The notes below the pieces were generated by a model. The model searched no databases, had not been told where the DNA came from, and worked only from the letters and a program-made list of their open reading frames with translations. Of a stretch of 64,000 nt of DNA, positions 45,219-53,836 are shown in pieces (within the stretch, counting starts at the first letter, position 1; each line of letters begins with the position of its first letter). The translations under genes were made by a program, and so were the position numbers. The stretch comes from Chryseolinea lacunae (GTDB lineage Bacteria > Bacteroidota > Bacteroidia > Cytophagales > Cyclobacteriaceae), in assembly GCF_016735595.1 (NCBI RefSeq), contig NZ_JAERRB010000014.1:1-64000 (forward strand), written 5' to 3'.

Positions 45219-46283
45219 ATGGTAGAGACCTTGAAAGTTGAAGTTGAGCGTGTGGCAAAATCAAGATTGCCACAGGTGGATTTTTCAAACCTCCCGTTCG
45301 GGAAGATTTGCACCGACCATATGTTTATGGCCGATTTCAGAAACGGTGCGTGGGGCAACCTGCGCATTGTGCCGTTTGGCTACATGCCCATCAGCCCGGC
45401 CACACCGGCCTTGCACTATGGCCAGTCGGTGTTCGAAGGATTGAAAGCGCATCGCGGCGCAAACAACGAAGCGCTGGTGTTCCGCCCCATGGACAACTGG
45501 GCACGGTTGAACCGCTCGGCCGAACGGTTGTGTATGGCACAGGTTTCGGAAGAGGTGTATGTGGAGGGTTTGCGCGCCTTGATCGAACTGGATCGCACGT
45601 GGATTCCCGGCGCGCCCGGCAGTTCGCTATACATTCGTCCTTTCCTTTTTTCGGCCGACGAAATTATCGGCATCCGTCCTTCGCAGGATTTCACGTTCAT
45701 GATCATTGCTTCGCCGGTGGGAGCCTACTATGCCGCGCCGGTGAAAGTGAAAATAGAAACACACTACACCCGCGCTGTGGCTGGTGGAACAGGCTTTGCC
45801 AAAGCCGGTGGAAACTATGGTGGCGCGATCTATCCCACCAAGCTCGCCAACGACCAGGGCTACCAGCAACTGCTGTGGACCGACGGGCGCGAACACGCCA
45901 ACATTGAAGAGTCGGGCACGATGAACGTGATGTTTGTTATTGACGACACTCTGGTAACGCCCGCCCTAAGCGATTCCATCCTGGCCGGCATCACCCGCGA
46001 CAGTGTGCTGACCGTTGCGCGCAGCGAAGGCATGCGCGTGGAGGAACGCAAGGTGAGTGTGAAAGAACTGATTGAAGGCCTGCAGAACGGACGCGTGCGC
46101 GAAGCCTTTGGCGTGGGCACAGCCGCCACCATCGCGCCCATTGAGGCCATTGGCCACGAAGGCGTGGACTACCACCTGCCCGCGGTAGAGAAATCGTCGG
46201 TGGCCCCGCACATCTACAAAACGCTCGACAACCTGAAGCGTGGCATTGCACCCGACCCGTTTGGGTGGATCACAAAAATGTAA
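45219..46283 (+). CDS. ilvE: Branched-chain amino acid aminotransferase
   Basis: This 354-residue PLP enzyme of fold type IV transaminates leucine, isoleucine and valine with 2-oxoglutarate. The PLP lysine lies in GYQQLLWTDGREHANIEESG's upstream segment YPTKLANDQGYQQ. Family blocks HYGQSVFEGLKAHRGANNEA (near residue 66), RPFLFSADEIIG and SGTMNVMFVIDD are present. The length and N-terminal extension fit the type II (eukaryote-like) BCAT group common in Bacteroidota. A terminator follows. Confidence 0.92.
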   Translation: MVETLKVEVERVAKSRLPQVDFSNLPFGKICTDHMFMADFRNGAWGNLRIVPFGYMPISPATPALHYGQSVFEGLKAHRGANNEALVFRPMDNWARLNRSAERLCMAQVSEEVYVEGLRALIELDRTWIPGAPGSSLYIRPFLFSADEIIGIRPSQDFTFMIIASPVGAYYAAPVKVKIETHYTRAVAGGTGFAKAGGNYGGAIYPTKLANDQGYQQLLWTDGREHANIEESGTMNVMFVIDDTLVTPALSDSILAGITRDSVLTVARSEGMRVEERKVSVKELIEGLQNGRVREAFGVGTAATIAPIEAIGHEGVDYHLPAVEKSSVAPHIYKTLDNLKRGIAPDPFGWITKM

Positions 46284-46314
46284 TCTCTTTTTTTACCTGA
46301 ATAACTCAACCTGA

Positions 46315-46346
46315 AACGGTGGACTTGATTGTCCACCGTTTTCTCT
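46315..46346 (+). terminator. Terminator of ilvE
   Basis: The stem AAACGGTGGAC/GTCCACCGTTT (46314-46324, 46331-46341) has a 6-base loop followed by a T-rich run. Confidence 0.8.
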
Positions 46347-46371
46347 ATTTTTAAGGGTAAATAAACTTCGC

Positions 46372-46893
46372 GTGAAAAAAAGTAGAGCGTGCTGGAGTGT
46401 TGTGATGATGTTGCTTTTTGCCACGGTGGGCTATGCACAAAAGCAGCTGGTGGTGCTGAAAGGCGAAAAGGTACTGTTGAGGCTGCGCTATGGCGACGAG
46501 ATTGTTTTTCGCGTGAAGGGCAGCAAGACCGTTCGCGAAAGCTATGTGAACAATTTGTTCGACACCGCTGTGATGGCCCACAAAGACATCATTCCTTTCC
46601 ACAAGATAGACCGCATCTATTTCAAGCACAGCAACCTGGCCAATGTGGTGGGCGGAATTCTTTTGATTGGCGGCACCGGCTATTTTGTGATCGATCAATT
46701 TAACACCGTGGTGGTGCAAGGCCACGAAGCCAGCCTCGACGACAACGTTACGCGCACGTCGGTTTCGATGGTGGCCGTGGGGTTGCCCCTGTTCTTGATC
46801 CGTAAGAAATCTCAACGCATCCGGGGGCGCTATCGCCTGCTCACGGCCAACTATGACTCGCCTTTCTATCAGCACGACCTCGATCATTTTTAG
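46372..46893 (+). CDS. Conserved-looking secreted/membrane protein of unknown function
   Basis: This 173-residue protein starts at a GTG and begins with a signal peptide (about residues 1-22, ending VGYAQ). A beta-rich segment (VLLRLRYGDEIVFRVKGSKT) is followed by a short hydrophobic patch (VVGGILLIGGTGYFVIDQF, about 91-110) and a second one (VSMVAVGLPLFLIRKK). I do not recognise the family; similar small proteins occur in Cytophagales. It lies between ilvE and prfB with a terminator upstream, so it is probably its own unit. Confidence 0.65.
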   Translation: MKKSRACWSVVMMLLFATVGYAQKQLVVLKGEKVLLRLRYGDEIVFRVKGSKTVRESYVNNLFDTAVMAHKDIIPFHKIDRIYFKHSNLANVVGGILLIGGTGYFVIDQFNTVVVQGHEASLDDNVTRTSVSMVAVGLPLFLIRKKSQRIRGRYRLLTANYDSPFYQHDLDHF

Positions 46894-46918
46894 CGCGAGG
46901 GTATTTGCCGGAATTCCT

Positions 46919-46926
46919 TACTTTTG
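46919..46926 (+). promoter_or_regulatory. -7 element of prfB
   Basis: TACTTTTG matches TAnnTTTG exactly, 22 bases ahead of the prfB ATG. A TTTG lies only 11 bases upstream of it, too near for a usual -33, so the promoter assignment rests on the -7 alone. Confidence 0.45.
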
Positions 46927-46947
46927 CCCAAAATTTATTTATTCACC

Positions 46948-48046
46948 ATGACAACAGATCAATTGAAAGATTTGAAGGTTCGCGTTAGCGCCTTGAGGGG
47001 GTATCTTTGACTACGATCATAAGATCCTTGAAGTAAGAGACGAAGAGCTCATCACCCAGCAGGCTGATTTCTGGAACAATCCCAAACAAGCCGAAGCCAT
47101 TCTCAAAAACATCCGCACCAAAAAAGTGTGGACCGACGCATTCGACAGCCTCACCAAAGGTCTGGACGATCTGGAAGTGCTCTATGAGTTCTACCAAGCC
47201 GGCGACGTGGGCGAGGAGGAATTGGACCGCGACTATGAAAAAGCGGCCAAAGCTGTGGAAGAGCTCGAATTCAAAAAAATGCTGAGCAAGGAAGAAGACC
47301 AACTCAGCGCCGTCGTCGAAATCAATCCCGGAGCCGGTGGAACCGAAAGCCAGGACTGGGCCGACATGTTGAACCGCATGTACATTATGTGGGGCGAAAA
47401 GAGCGGCTACAAAGTGACACAGATCGACTATCAATCGGGCGACGTGGCTGGCATCAAATCGGCCACGCTCGAAATAGACGGACCGTTTGCCTATGGAAAG
47501 TTGAAAGCCGAAATCGGCGTGCACCGTCTCGTGCGCATTTCGCCCTACGACTCCAACCAACGCCGGCACACGTCGTTCGCATCCATCTTTGTCTATCCCA
47601 AAGTAGACGACTCGATCGAAATTGAAATCAACCCGGCCGACATCGAAATTCAAACGTCGCGCTCCGGTGGCGCCGGTGGGCAGAACGTGAACAAGGTGGA
47701 AACCAAAGTGCAGCTCACGCACAAACCCACGGGCATCGTCATTGTGTGCCAGGTGGAACGCTCGCAGCACGCCAACCGCGAACGCGCCATGCAGATGCTG
47801 AAGTCCAAGCTCTATCAGCTGGAGATGGAAAAACGCAACGCAGCCCGCGACAAGATTGAAGCCGGAAAAATGAAAATCGATTTTGGCTCGCAGATCCGTA
47901 ACTATGTGTTGCATCCCTACAAGCTGGTGAAGGATGCCCGCACGGCCGTGGAGCGTCACGATGCACAGAACGTGCTCGACGGTGACCTCGACGACTACAT
48001 CAAAGCCTTCTTACTGGGCGCACAAGAAAAGCCTCAGCAATCGTAA
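46948..48046 (+). CDS. prfB: Peptide chain release factor 2, programmed +1 frameshift
   Basis: RF2 releases finished proteins at UGA and UAA. The first frame (ATG at 46948) encodes 20 residues and stops at TGA 47008-47010. The context AGGGGGTATCTTTGAC carries the internal ribosome-binding word AGGGGG and the CTT-TGA-C slippery site, identical to the E. coli frameshift site. Skipping one base (T47008) continues the second frame from GAC at 47009 to 48046, giving about 365 residues in all. The GGQ motif is in [20 protein letters not shown], and the stop-recognition SPYDSNQ-type loop lies upstream of it ([16 protein letters not shown]). Annotation tools often report only the second frame. Confidence 0.96.
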
Positions 48047-48054
48047 CCCTTTAG

Positions 48055-48093
48055 CAGGCTCGCGCGATTAACGTGGTGCGAGCCTGTTTTTTT
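48055..48093 (+). terminator. Terminator of prfB
   Basis: A stem CAGGCTCGC/GCGAGCCTG (48055-48063, 48078-48086) is followed by seven T. It lies 8 bases after the prfB stop, and the next gene begins after it. Confidence 0.85.
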
Positions 48094-48105
48094 CTACACA
48101 ACCCC

Positions 48106-49275
48106 TTGACCACGGCACGAATCTATAACACACAGTTTTGGCTGGTATGCTGCAGCTCGTTGCTGTTCTTTGCCAGTTTCAACATGCTCATGCCCAAATT
48201 GCCTTCTTTTCTCAGCAGTTTAGGTGGTGGCGGCTATAAGGGATTCATTATTTTTCTATTCACAGTCACGGCATTGATTTCTCGCCCGTTCAGTGGCAAG
48301 CTTGCCGACAAGTTGGGCCGCGTGCCAGTGATGATGGCGGGGTGCATCGTCTGTTTTTTTTGTAGCCTCGTCTATCCCTTCACTACCACAGTGTTCTGGT
48401 TTTTCATACTGCGCCTTGTGCACGGGTTCTCTACGGGGTTCACACCAACCGGCCAGGCTGCATATCTATCGGATGTAATACCTGCCGCGCGCCGTGGTGA
48501 GGCTATTGGACTGCTGGGTACGATGGGGACGTTGGGCTCAACGATTGGTCCGGCCTTTGGAAGCTTGATTGCTGAATCCTATGGCTTGCAGGCAATGTTC
48601 TTTTGTTCGTCTGCTCTGGCCTTAATGTCCACCCTCATCCTGTTGGGCATTCGGGAAACGTTGTTTGAGAAACATCCTTTCAGTCGCGGGTTGATCAAAG
48701 TGAAGCGCTCAGATCTGTTTGAGCCGCGTGTGCTGGTGCCTTGTATTGTGATGTTAATGAGTGTGTATGCTTATGGCGCGATGTACACCTTACTTCCGGA
48801 CTTTGCAGAGTATTTGAAGTTCAAGAACACGGGCATATTGTTATCATATCTCGCCGCGGCTTCACTATTCGTGCGTCTGGTAGCTGGCCGCGCCTCCGAT
48901 CGTTATGGACGGAAGCCGGTGTTGTGCGTGGCCACGTTCATAATCGCGATTGCTTTGCTGGTGACGGGTTTTGCGCACACAAAACTTCAACTCATTCTTG
49001 GCGTGGTGATGTATGGATTTGCCTACGGCGCCGTGTCGCCCACGTTGCTGGCCTGGGCCACTGACCTGAGCGACGAGCATCATAAGGGGCGCGGTTTGGC
49101 ATCGCTCTATATTTTTATGGAGATGGGCATTGGTATCGGTGCCCTCATGTCGGGATGGGTCTATGGAAATGATCCTTCAAATTTTATCCTTACCTTTTCC
49201 ATCTGTAGCGCGTTGGCCGCAGCGTCGTTTGTGTACCTGCTGTTTAACCGCCCGGTCGTAAAAGTAAGCGCATGA
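48106..49275 (+). CDS. Major facilitator superfamily transporter
   Basis: This 389-residue transporter has twelve predicted helices. The MFS motif A is present in both halves, GKLADKLGRVPV (loop 2-3) and GRASDRYGRKPV (loop 8-9), and the region VHGFSTGFTPTGQAAYLSDV matches motif B/C of drug-exporter types. Substrate is unknown. The frame opens at 48073 inside the prfB terminator; a TTG at 48106 is the more plausible start, though unproven. It overlaps the YhhN gene by four bases (ATGA). Confidence 0.82.
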   Translation: MTTARIYNTQFWLVCCSSLLFFASFNMLMPKLPSFLSSLGGGGYKGFIIFLFTVTALISRPFSGKLADKLGRVPVMMAGCIVCFFCSLVYPFTTTVFWFFILRLVHGFSTGFTPTGQAAYLSDVIPAARRGEAIGLLGTMGTLGSTIGPAFGSLIAESYGLQAMFFCSSALALMSTLILLGIRETLFEKHPFSRGLIKVKRSDLFEPRVLVPCIVMLMSVYAYGAMYTLLPDFAEYLKFKNTGILLSYLAAASLFVRLVAGRASDRYGRKPVLCVATFIIAIALLVTGFAHTKLQLILGVVMYGFAYGAVSPTLLAWATDLSDEHHKGRGLASLYIFMEMGIGIGALMSGWVYGNDPSNFILTFSICSALAAASFVYLLFNRPVVKVSA

Positions 49276-49958
49276 AAAAACTGTTACTGATTCTTTTTGT
49301 CGTGGTGAGTTTGGGTGAACTCATCGCCGGATTTATAGACGTGCCCGAACTTCACCTCGTGTGCAAGCCGATGATATTGCTGACCCTGGGAGCCTATTAC
49401 TGGGTGAGCGCCGGGCATCGGAACACCCTCGTGCTGCTGGCCATTTTCTTTTCGCTGGCGGGCGATGTGTTGCTCATGTTTGATGCGGGCAACGAACTGT
49501 TTTTTATCTTTGGCTTGCTGGCCTTCCTCACCTCGCACCTCTTCTACATTTTTGTTTATCGGCAACATCAATGGCCCGCCGTGGAGGATAAACTGAAGGG
49601 CATTCAAAAAATCAGACTGGCGTTTCCGATCGTGCTGGCCGGCACGGGATTGATGGTGGTGTTGTATGATGCATTGGGGCCGTTGAAAATTCCGGTAATG
49701 GTCTATGCGCTGGTGCTGGTGGTGATGGTCCTCAACGCGTTGTTTCGCTATGGCCGCACATCGCCAAAAAGTTTTCGTTTGGTCTTTGGCGGCGCTGTGT
49801 TCTTCATGCTTTCCGATTCGCTATTGGCGATCAACAAATTTCTTACGCCCCTGGCCAACAGCGCCACCTGGATCATGCTCACCTACATCGTGGCCCAGTA
49901 TTGCATTGTGTCGGGACTGCTCGATCACGATAGCGAACCGGATGCACAACGTGACTGA
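49272..49958 (+). CDS. Lysoplasmalogenase, YhhN family
   Basis: This 228-residue membrane protein has about eight helices and the family motifs KPMILLTLGAYYW (near 33), FFSLAGDVLLMFD (near 59) and GAVFFMLSDSLLAINKF (near 172), whose acidic residues form the presumed active site. The family hydrolyses the vinyl-ether bond of lysoplasmalogens; in bacteria without plasmalogens the real role is less certain. The start overlaps the MFS stop, so the two are co-translated. Confidence 0.85.
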   Translation: MKKLLLILFVVVSLGELIAGFIDVPELHLVCKPMILLTLGAYYWVSAGHRNTLVLLAIFFSLAGDVLLMFDAGNELFFIFGLLAFLTSHLFYIFVYRQHQWPAVEDKLKGIQKIRLAFPIVLAGTGLMVVLYDALGPLKIPVMVYALVLVVMVLNALFRYGRTSPKSFRLVFGGAVFFMLSDSLLAINKFLTPLANSATWIMLTYIVAQYCIVSGLLDHDSEPDAQRD

Positions 49959-50056
49959 CTATGATTTTCTTAATGACGTTTCTGATACGATATTTCACAA
50001 AACATTCAGACTGTAACAGAGTTTATCTATTCAAACAAAACTAACAACCGCGCAGC

Positions 50057-50695
50057 ATGGACTTTGTTATTCACTATGAAACTGCATTGCAACTCCTGAT
50101 CTCGTTTGCCATCGGCACGGCCATCGGGCTTGAGCGTGAATACAGAAGCAAGGCGGCCGGTCTTCGCACCATGATCATTATCTGCCTGGGCTCTACGCTT
50201 TTCACGGAAGTGTCCATGGCCATTGGTGGTGCCTCGCCCGATCGCATTGCGTCGAACATCATCACGGGCGTGGGCTTTCTGGGAGCCGGTGTTATTTTCA
50301 AAGACGGCCTCACCATCACCGGCATCACCACCGCCACCACCATCTGGATTTCGGCGGCGTTGGGAATGGCCGTGGGCGCAGGCCAATATTTCATTGCCCT
50401 TGTAGGCTCGGGCGTAGTGCTCATTGTGCTGACGCTCTTCGAAAAACTCCAGGAGCTCATCGAACGGTTTCATCACGCGCGTTCATACAAAATCGTGTAT
50501 ACTTTCGACGACTCGTTTGTCGCGACATTGGAAAGTGTATTGCGCAAGGGCAGATTGCGCTTTCAAAAGAAACGCGACATCAAGGAAGAAAAAGGATTTC
50601 TGTTGCTCTATGAAGTATCAGGGCGCGAACAACGGCTCGAGGCGTTCAATACGTTTCTGAAAATGGATAGCCGGGTCATCTCGTTCGAATATTGA
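50057..50695 (+). CDS. MgtC/SapB family membrane protein
   Basis: This 212-residue protein has an N-terminal MgtC domain with four or five helices: AIGTAIGLEREYRSKAAGLR (near residue 19), TMIIICLGSTLFTEV and GVGFLGAGVIFKDGLTITGI (near 71-90) are the family signatures. The C-terminal 80 residues form a soluble domain. MgtC proteins are linked to magnesium limitation, membrane potential and survival under stress; their exact activity is debated. It is a single gene. Confidence 0.88.
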   Translation: MDFVIHYETALQLLISFAIGTAIGLEREYRSKAAGLRTMIIICLGSTLFTEVSMAIGGASPDRIASNIITGVGFLGAGVIFKDGLTITGITTATTIWISAALGMAVGAGQYFIALVGSGVVLIVLTLFEKLQELIERFHHARSYKIVYTFDDSFVATLESVLRKGRLRFQKKRDIKEEKGFLLLYEVSGREQRLEAFNTFLKMDSRVISFEY

Positions 50696-50742
50696 GGTTA
50701 GCCTAGGATATTGTTTCATAGAATGACACCGAATGTAAAAAG

Positions 50743-50776
50743 CAGAGGCTACGCAAAATGAATTGTGTAGCCTCTG
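50743..50776 (-). terminator. Terminator of the DUF418 gene
   Basis: A stem CAGAGGCTAC/GTAGCCTCTG (50743-50752, 50767-50776) is followed on the minus strand by CTTTTTACATTC. It may serve both converging genes, but only the minus strand shows a T-run. Confidence 0.7.
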
Positions 50777-50809
50777 TTGCATTGTATACGTCCAGAGTAG
50801 CGTTACGCG

Positions 50810-52147
50810 TCAGGTCAGCACCAGCTCCATCGCTTTCGACCGAAGCATAGGTTGTTTTTTCCAATAGGTAAGACTGCGCCACACCCATTCCAGCGGGCCA
50901 AACAAAAAGTAGCGTAGCCACACGTTGCTGAAAATGATTTGAAAAACCCAAATGGCAATAATATAATACCATTGCTCGGAGCGACCAATTTGTCCGAATT
51001 TCCCAAAACCATAGCCGTAGAAAATGAGGGTGCAAATCATGGACTGCGACAGATAGTTGGTGAATGCCATTTGCCCCACGTTCGCATAGAGTTTGAGAAA
51101 CCCGTGGAAGAAACCACTTTTATACAACAACATGATCAACCCGATGTGTCCCAGCGACACCGACGCACGGTGAATGTCGTATAGACTCACGTGCACCGGC
51201 CACAGTTCAATAAACTTATAAAAATCCAAACCGGCATTATACCAGGCTATGCCCACCAGCACACCTTCGCCAATGCCCACACCATAGCCAACGAGCATGA
51301 GCCAGAAATAGAAAAGGGTTGATTTGTCGCCTGTTAAAATTCCCGTGCGATAAAGAATCATTCCCAGCAACACACAGACCATGACATCAAAAAAAATGGA
51401 CTGATAAAATTTCGACGATTCAAATTTTGCGTTGAGTGGACTCAGGTGTTTCCACACTTTGGGGTAGCTCTGCAGCATGGCTTTATTTTCTTTCTCCACG
51501 TCCTTCCTGATATTCTCTACTTTTTGTTTGTCAAGCGTTTCTTCCCATTTCTTCAGATCGCCATCCTGCTCTTCGGTCAAGGTTTTCTTTTGCTCCTTGA
51601 GGGCGAGCGCGGCGAGTCCGTTGTCGCGCTTGGCAATGTTGTCGGTAAACTTCAGATAGGACTTGAACATGTTGATGGAAATGAAGAACACCAGGAGCAG
51701 CACCAGCACCCTGACGGAACTTTTGCGCAACGGGAACAAAAACAATCCGCAGATGGCATAGTGATAGAGAATGTCGCCGGGCCATAGCAGCACGTAGGCG
51801 TTCACTAATCCAAACACGAGCAACCAGATGAGCCTGCGGTAATAGATGTCGGCCGCTTCGATGCCCGATTGTTTTTCAAGGCGCGATATGATGAGCAGTG
51901 CGCCAGCGCCAAACAACATCGAAAACATTCCGCGGAACGATCCGCCCAACACAAACAGTGTGGTCATCCAACTCGACACATCAAGTGGTGTTGACGCATC
52001 GTTCAGAATGCGGAAATCGAAGTCCACCTGAAAGGCACGCGAGAAGAATGGCATGTTCAGAATGAGAATGCCACAGAGGGCAACACCCCGCAGGGCGTCC
52101 AGCACAAAGATTCTCTCTTTTTGCTGAAGAGGGAGAGAAGGATTCAT
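50810..52147 (-). CDS. DUF418 membrane protein (YeiB-like)
   Basis: This 445-residue protein has about nine to ten helices. The N-terminal motif RIFVLDALRGVALCGILILN (residues 12-31) is the hallmark of the acyltransferase-like YeiB/DUF418 group, and the GHIGLIMLLYKSGFFHGFLK and FTNYLSQSMICTLIFYGYGF segments are its DUF418 C-terminal region. A charged coiled-coil insert (about residues 185-225, KEQKKTLTEEQDGDLKKWEE) lies between the halves. The family's role is unknown, possibly transport or surface modification. Confidence 0.85.
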   Translation of the reverse strand: MNPSLPLQQKERIFVLDALRGVALCGILILNMPFFSRAFQVDFDFRILNDASTPLDVSSWMTTLFVLGGSFRGMFSMLFGAGALLIISRLEKQSGIEAADIYYRRLIWLLVFGLVNAYVLLWPGDILYHYAICGLFLFPLRKSSVRVLVLLLVFFISINMFKSYLKFTDNIAKRDNGLAALALKEQKKTLTEEQDGDLKKWEETLDKQKVENIRKDVEKENKAMLQSYPKVWKHLSPLNAKFESSKFYQSIFFDVMVCVLLGMILYRTGILTGDKSTLFYFWLMLVGYGVGIGEGVLVGIAWYNAGLDFYKFIELWPVHVSLYDIHRASVSLGHIGLIMLLYKSGFFHGFLKLYANVGQMAFTNYLSQSMICTLIFYGYGFGKFGQIGRSEQWYYIIAIWVFQIIFSNVWLRYFLFGPLEWVWRSLTYWKKQPMLRSKAMELVLT

Positions 52148-52228
52148 AGGAGAGGGTTTGTTGATCCTATGAAGTTAATATTCTGCGTTTCGGATTACAA
52201 TACCCTATTCAGGTGACATCCTAAAAAT

Positions 52229-52264
52229 GCCGGGACGCAACATGCTTGCATGTTGCGCCCCGGC
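52229..52264 (-). terminator. Strong terminator after the GIN-domain gene
   Basis: A near-perfect stem of about 16 pairs (CGCAACATGC/GCATGTTGCG core with CCGGG/CCCGG flank) is followed on the minus strand by ATTTTTAGG. It is 27 bases after the GIN-domain gene stop. Confidence 0.8.
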
Positions 52265-52291
52265 GTTGTGCATTGGCTTGTTGTGCAAAAA

Positions 52292-53107
52292 TTACATTTT
52301 GTGCACGTGGCCGCTGCCGGCCGAATGACTGTTGATTTTGCTGGGATTGCCTTTATAGCCCACCGATCCACTGCCGGTGATGTTGGCATCCAGTTCTTCG
52401 CGCACGTTGATTTCCACATCGCCCGAGCCCGAGATGCGGACGTCGCATTTCGACGTGGTGAAGTCTGCGGCCAGCACTTTGCCCGAACCGCTGATGGTGG
52501 CTTTCACCGTTCCGGCGCTGCCTTCGGCTTCAATTTTTCCGGAGCCGGCCACACCGAAGTCGGCGGCGTTGGTCACGTTCATGGAGAGCATCAGGTTGCC
52601 CGAGCCGCTCACGTCGCTGTTGAAGCTTTTGCTTTTTCCTTTCAGGCGAATGTTGCCCGAGCCACTGAGGTCGCTTTCCAGGTCGCCCGAAGCTTCCACG
52701 TCAAGCTTCATGTTGCCGGAGCCACTCACGCTCAATTCGATATTGTCTCCCACAATTTTGGTTTCGCCAATGATGTCGCCAGAGCCGTTCAGGATCACGG
52801 CGTCGATGTCTTTCACGGTGATGTATACGTTCACGTCGTCGCCATCTTTCCAGCGCCAGCTCTGCCAGCGTCCTTCTCGTCCAATCACCAGTCGGCCACC
52901 GTCCACTTCCAGTTCAAGTTTCTCGAGGATTTCTTTTCTGCCTTCGAGTTCAACTTTTTGAGGGCTGCCCTGGCGCAGGTAGAGCTTGCCGGGTATGCGA
53001 TATGAAATTTTAGTGAATGTATCGACGTTTCGCGTCTCGCGGGTTTGGGCGTGGGTCAGCGAAAGCATGAGGCCCAGGGCCAGGGTGAGCAGGAATTGTT
53101 TTTTCAT
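52292..53107 (-). CDS. Secreted GIN-domain (DUF2807) protein
   Basis: This 271-residue protein has a signal peptide (MKKQFLLTLALGLMLSLTHA, then Q). The mature part is a right-handed beta helix with repeating S/N-G-S-G-D/N turns: ILNGSGDIIGE, LSVSGSGNMKLDVEASGDLE, SDLSGSGNIRLKG, SDVSGSGNLMLSM, FGVAGSGKIEA, ATISGSGKVLA, VRISGSGDVEINV and ANITGSGSVGYKG. This is the head-GIN/DUF2807 fold, a putative auto-transporter-like adhesin. The ATG at 53107 is chosen for the signal peptide. Function is unknown. Confidence 0.88.
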   Translation of the reverse strand: MKKQFLLTLALGLMLSLTHAQTRETRNVDTFTKISYRIPGKLYLRQGSPQKVELEGRKEILEKLELEVDGGRLVIGREGRWQSWRWKDGDDVNVYITVKDIDAVILNGSGDIIGETKIVGDNIELSVSGSGNMKLDVEASGDLESDLSGSGNIRLKGKSKSFNSDVSGSGNLMLSMNVTNAADFGVAGSGKIEAEGSAGTVKATISGSGKVLAADFTTSKCDVRISGSGDVEINVREELDANITGSGSVGYKGNPSKINSHSAGSGHVHKM

Positions 53108-53224
53108 GTGTTCTGGTATTGTTTGCTTTTCAGTATAGACTGGCCATCCCACATCAAGGTTGCACGGGTTTGTGAGGAATTTTTATTTCTCGTTCTTTGA
53201 CGGAAATTTTCCACGCCCGGTTAC

Positions 53225-53833
53225 ATGCCCGTTTTCGACTTCAAGACCTTGCAAGCCCCTGCCTCAGGCACGTATAAAGAGAAGGGAAGCAAATTCCTGG
53301 CGTTTGCCTACCCGGTGTCGTCATCCGCCGACATCAAAGAAAAACTGGATGCCCTGCGAAAAGAATATTATGATGCCCGTCACCATTGTTATGCTTGGAT
53401 GCTGGGGCCGGACCAGAAAAATTTTCGCGCGGCCGACGACGGCGAACCCAACCATTCAGCGGGCGACCCAATCCTGGGACAAATCCGCGCCAAAGGCCTG
53501 ACCGATGTGCTCATTGTGGTGGTGCGCTACTTTGGAGGAATCAAACTGGGCGTGGGCGGACTCATCACCGCCTATAAGGCTGCGGCCGACGATGCGTTGC
53601 AAAATGCTGTAGTGATACAAAAGGAAGTGATGGCCACCGTCACACTCACCTACGACTATGATGCCACGCCCGAAGCGATGCGCCTGTTAAAAGATTTTAA
53701 TGCCACCATTGTCAGGCAGGATTTCACCGAACGATGCCGCATGGAAATAACATTTTCGTTGAGGGTGCAGGAAAAATTCCAGGAAGCGCTCCTCCTTCTT
53801 CAGGCCCTGGGCACCGCCATTGCCGGCGAATAA
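53225..53833 (+). CDS. yigZ: YigZ/IMPACT family protein
   Basis: This 202-residue protein has the UPF0029 N-terminal domain with the signature DDGEPNHSAGDPILGQI (near residue 71) and VVVRYFGGIKLGVGGLI (near 99), followed by a C-terminal ferredoxin-like DUF1949 domain. The eukaryotic relative IMPACT acts in translation control; the bacterial activity is not settled. It converges with the sensor-like gene at 53837, only 3 bases away. Confidence 0.9.
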   Translation: MPVFDFKTLQAPASGTYKEKGSKFLAFAYPVSSSADIKEKLDALRKEYYDARHHCYAWMLGPDQKNFRAADDGEPNHSAGDPILGQIRAKGLTDVLIVVVRYFGGIKLGVGGLITAYKAAADDALQNAVVIQKEVMATVTLTYDYDATPEAMRLLKDFNATIVRQDFTERCRMEITFSLRVQEKFQEALLLLQALGTAIAGE

Positions 53834-53836
53834 CAC

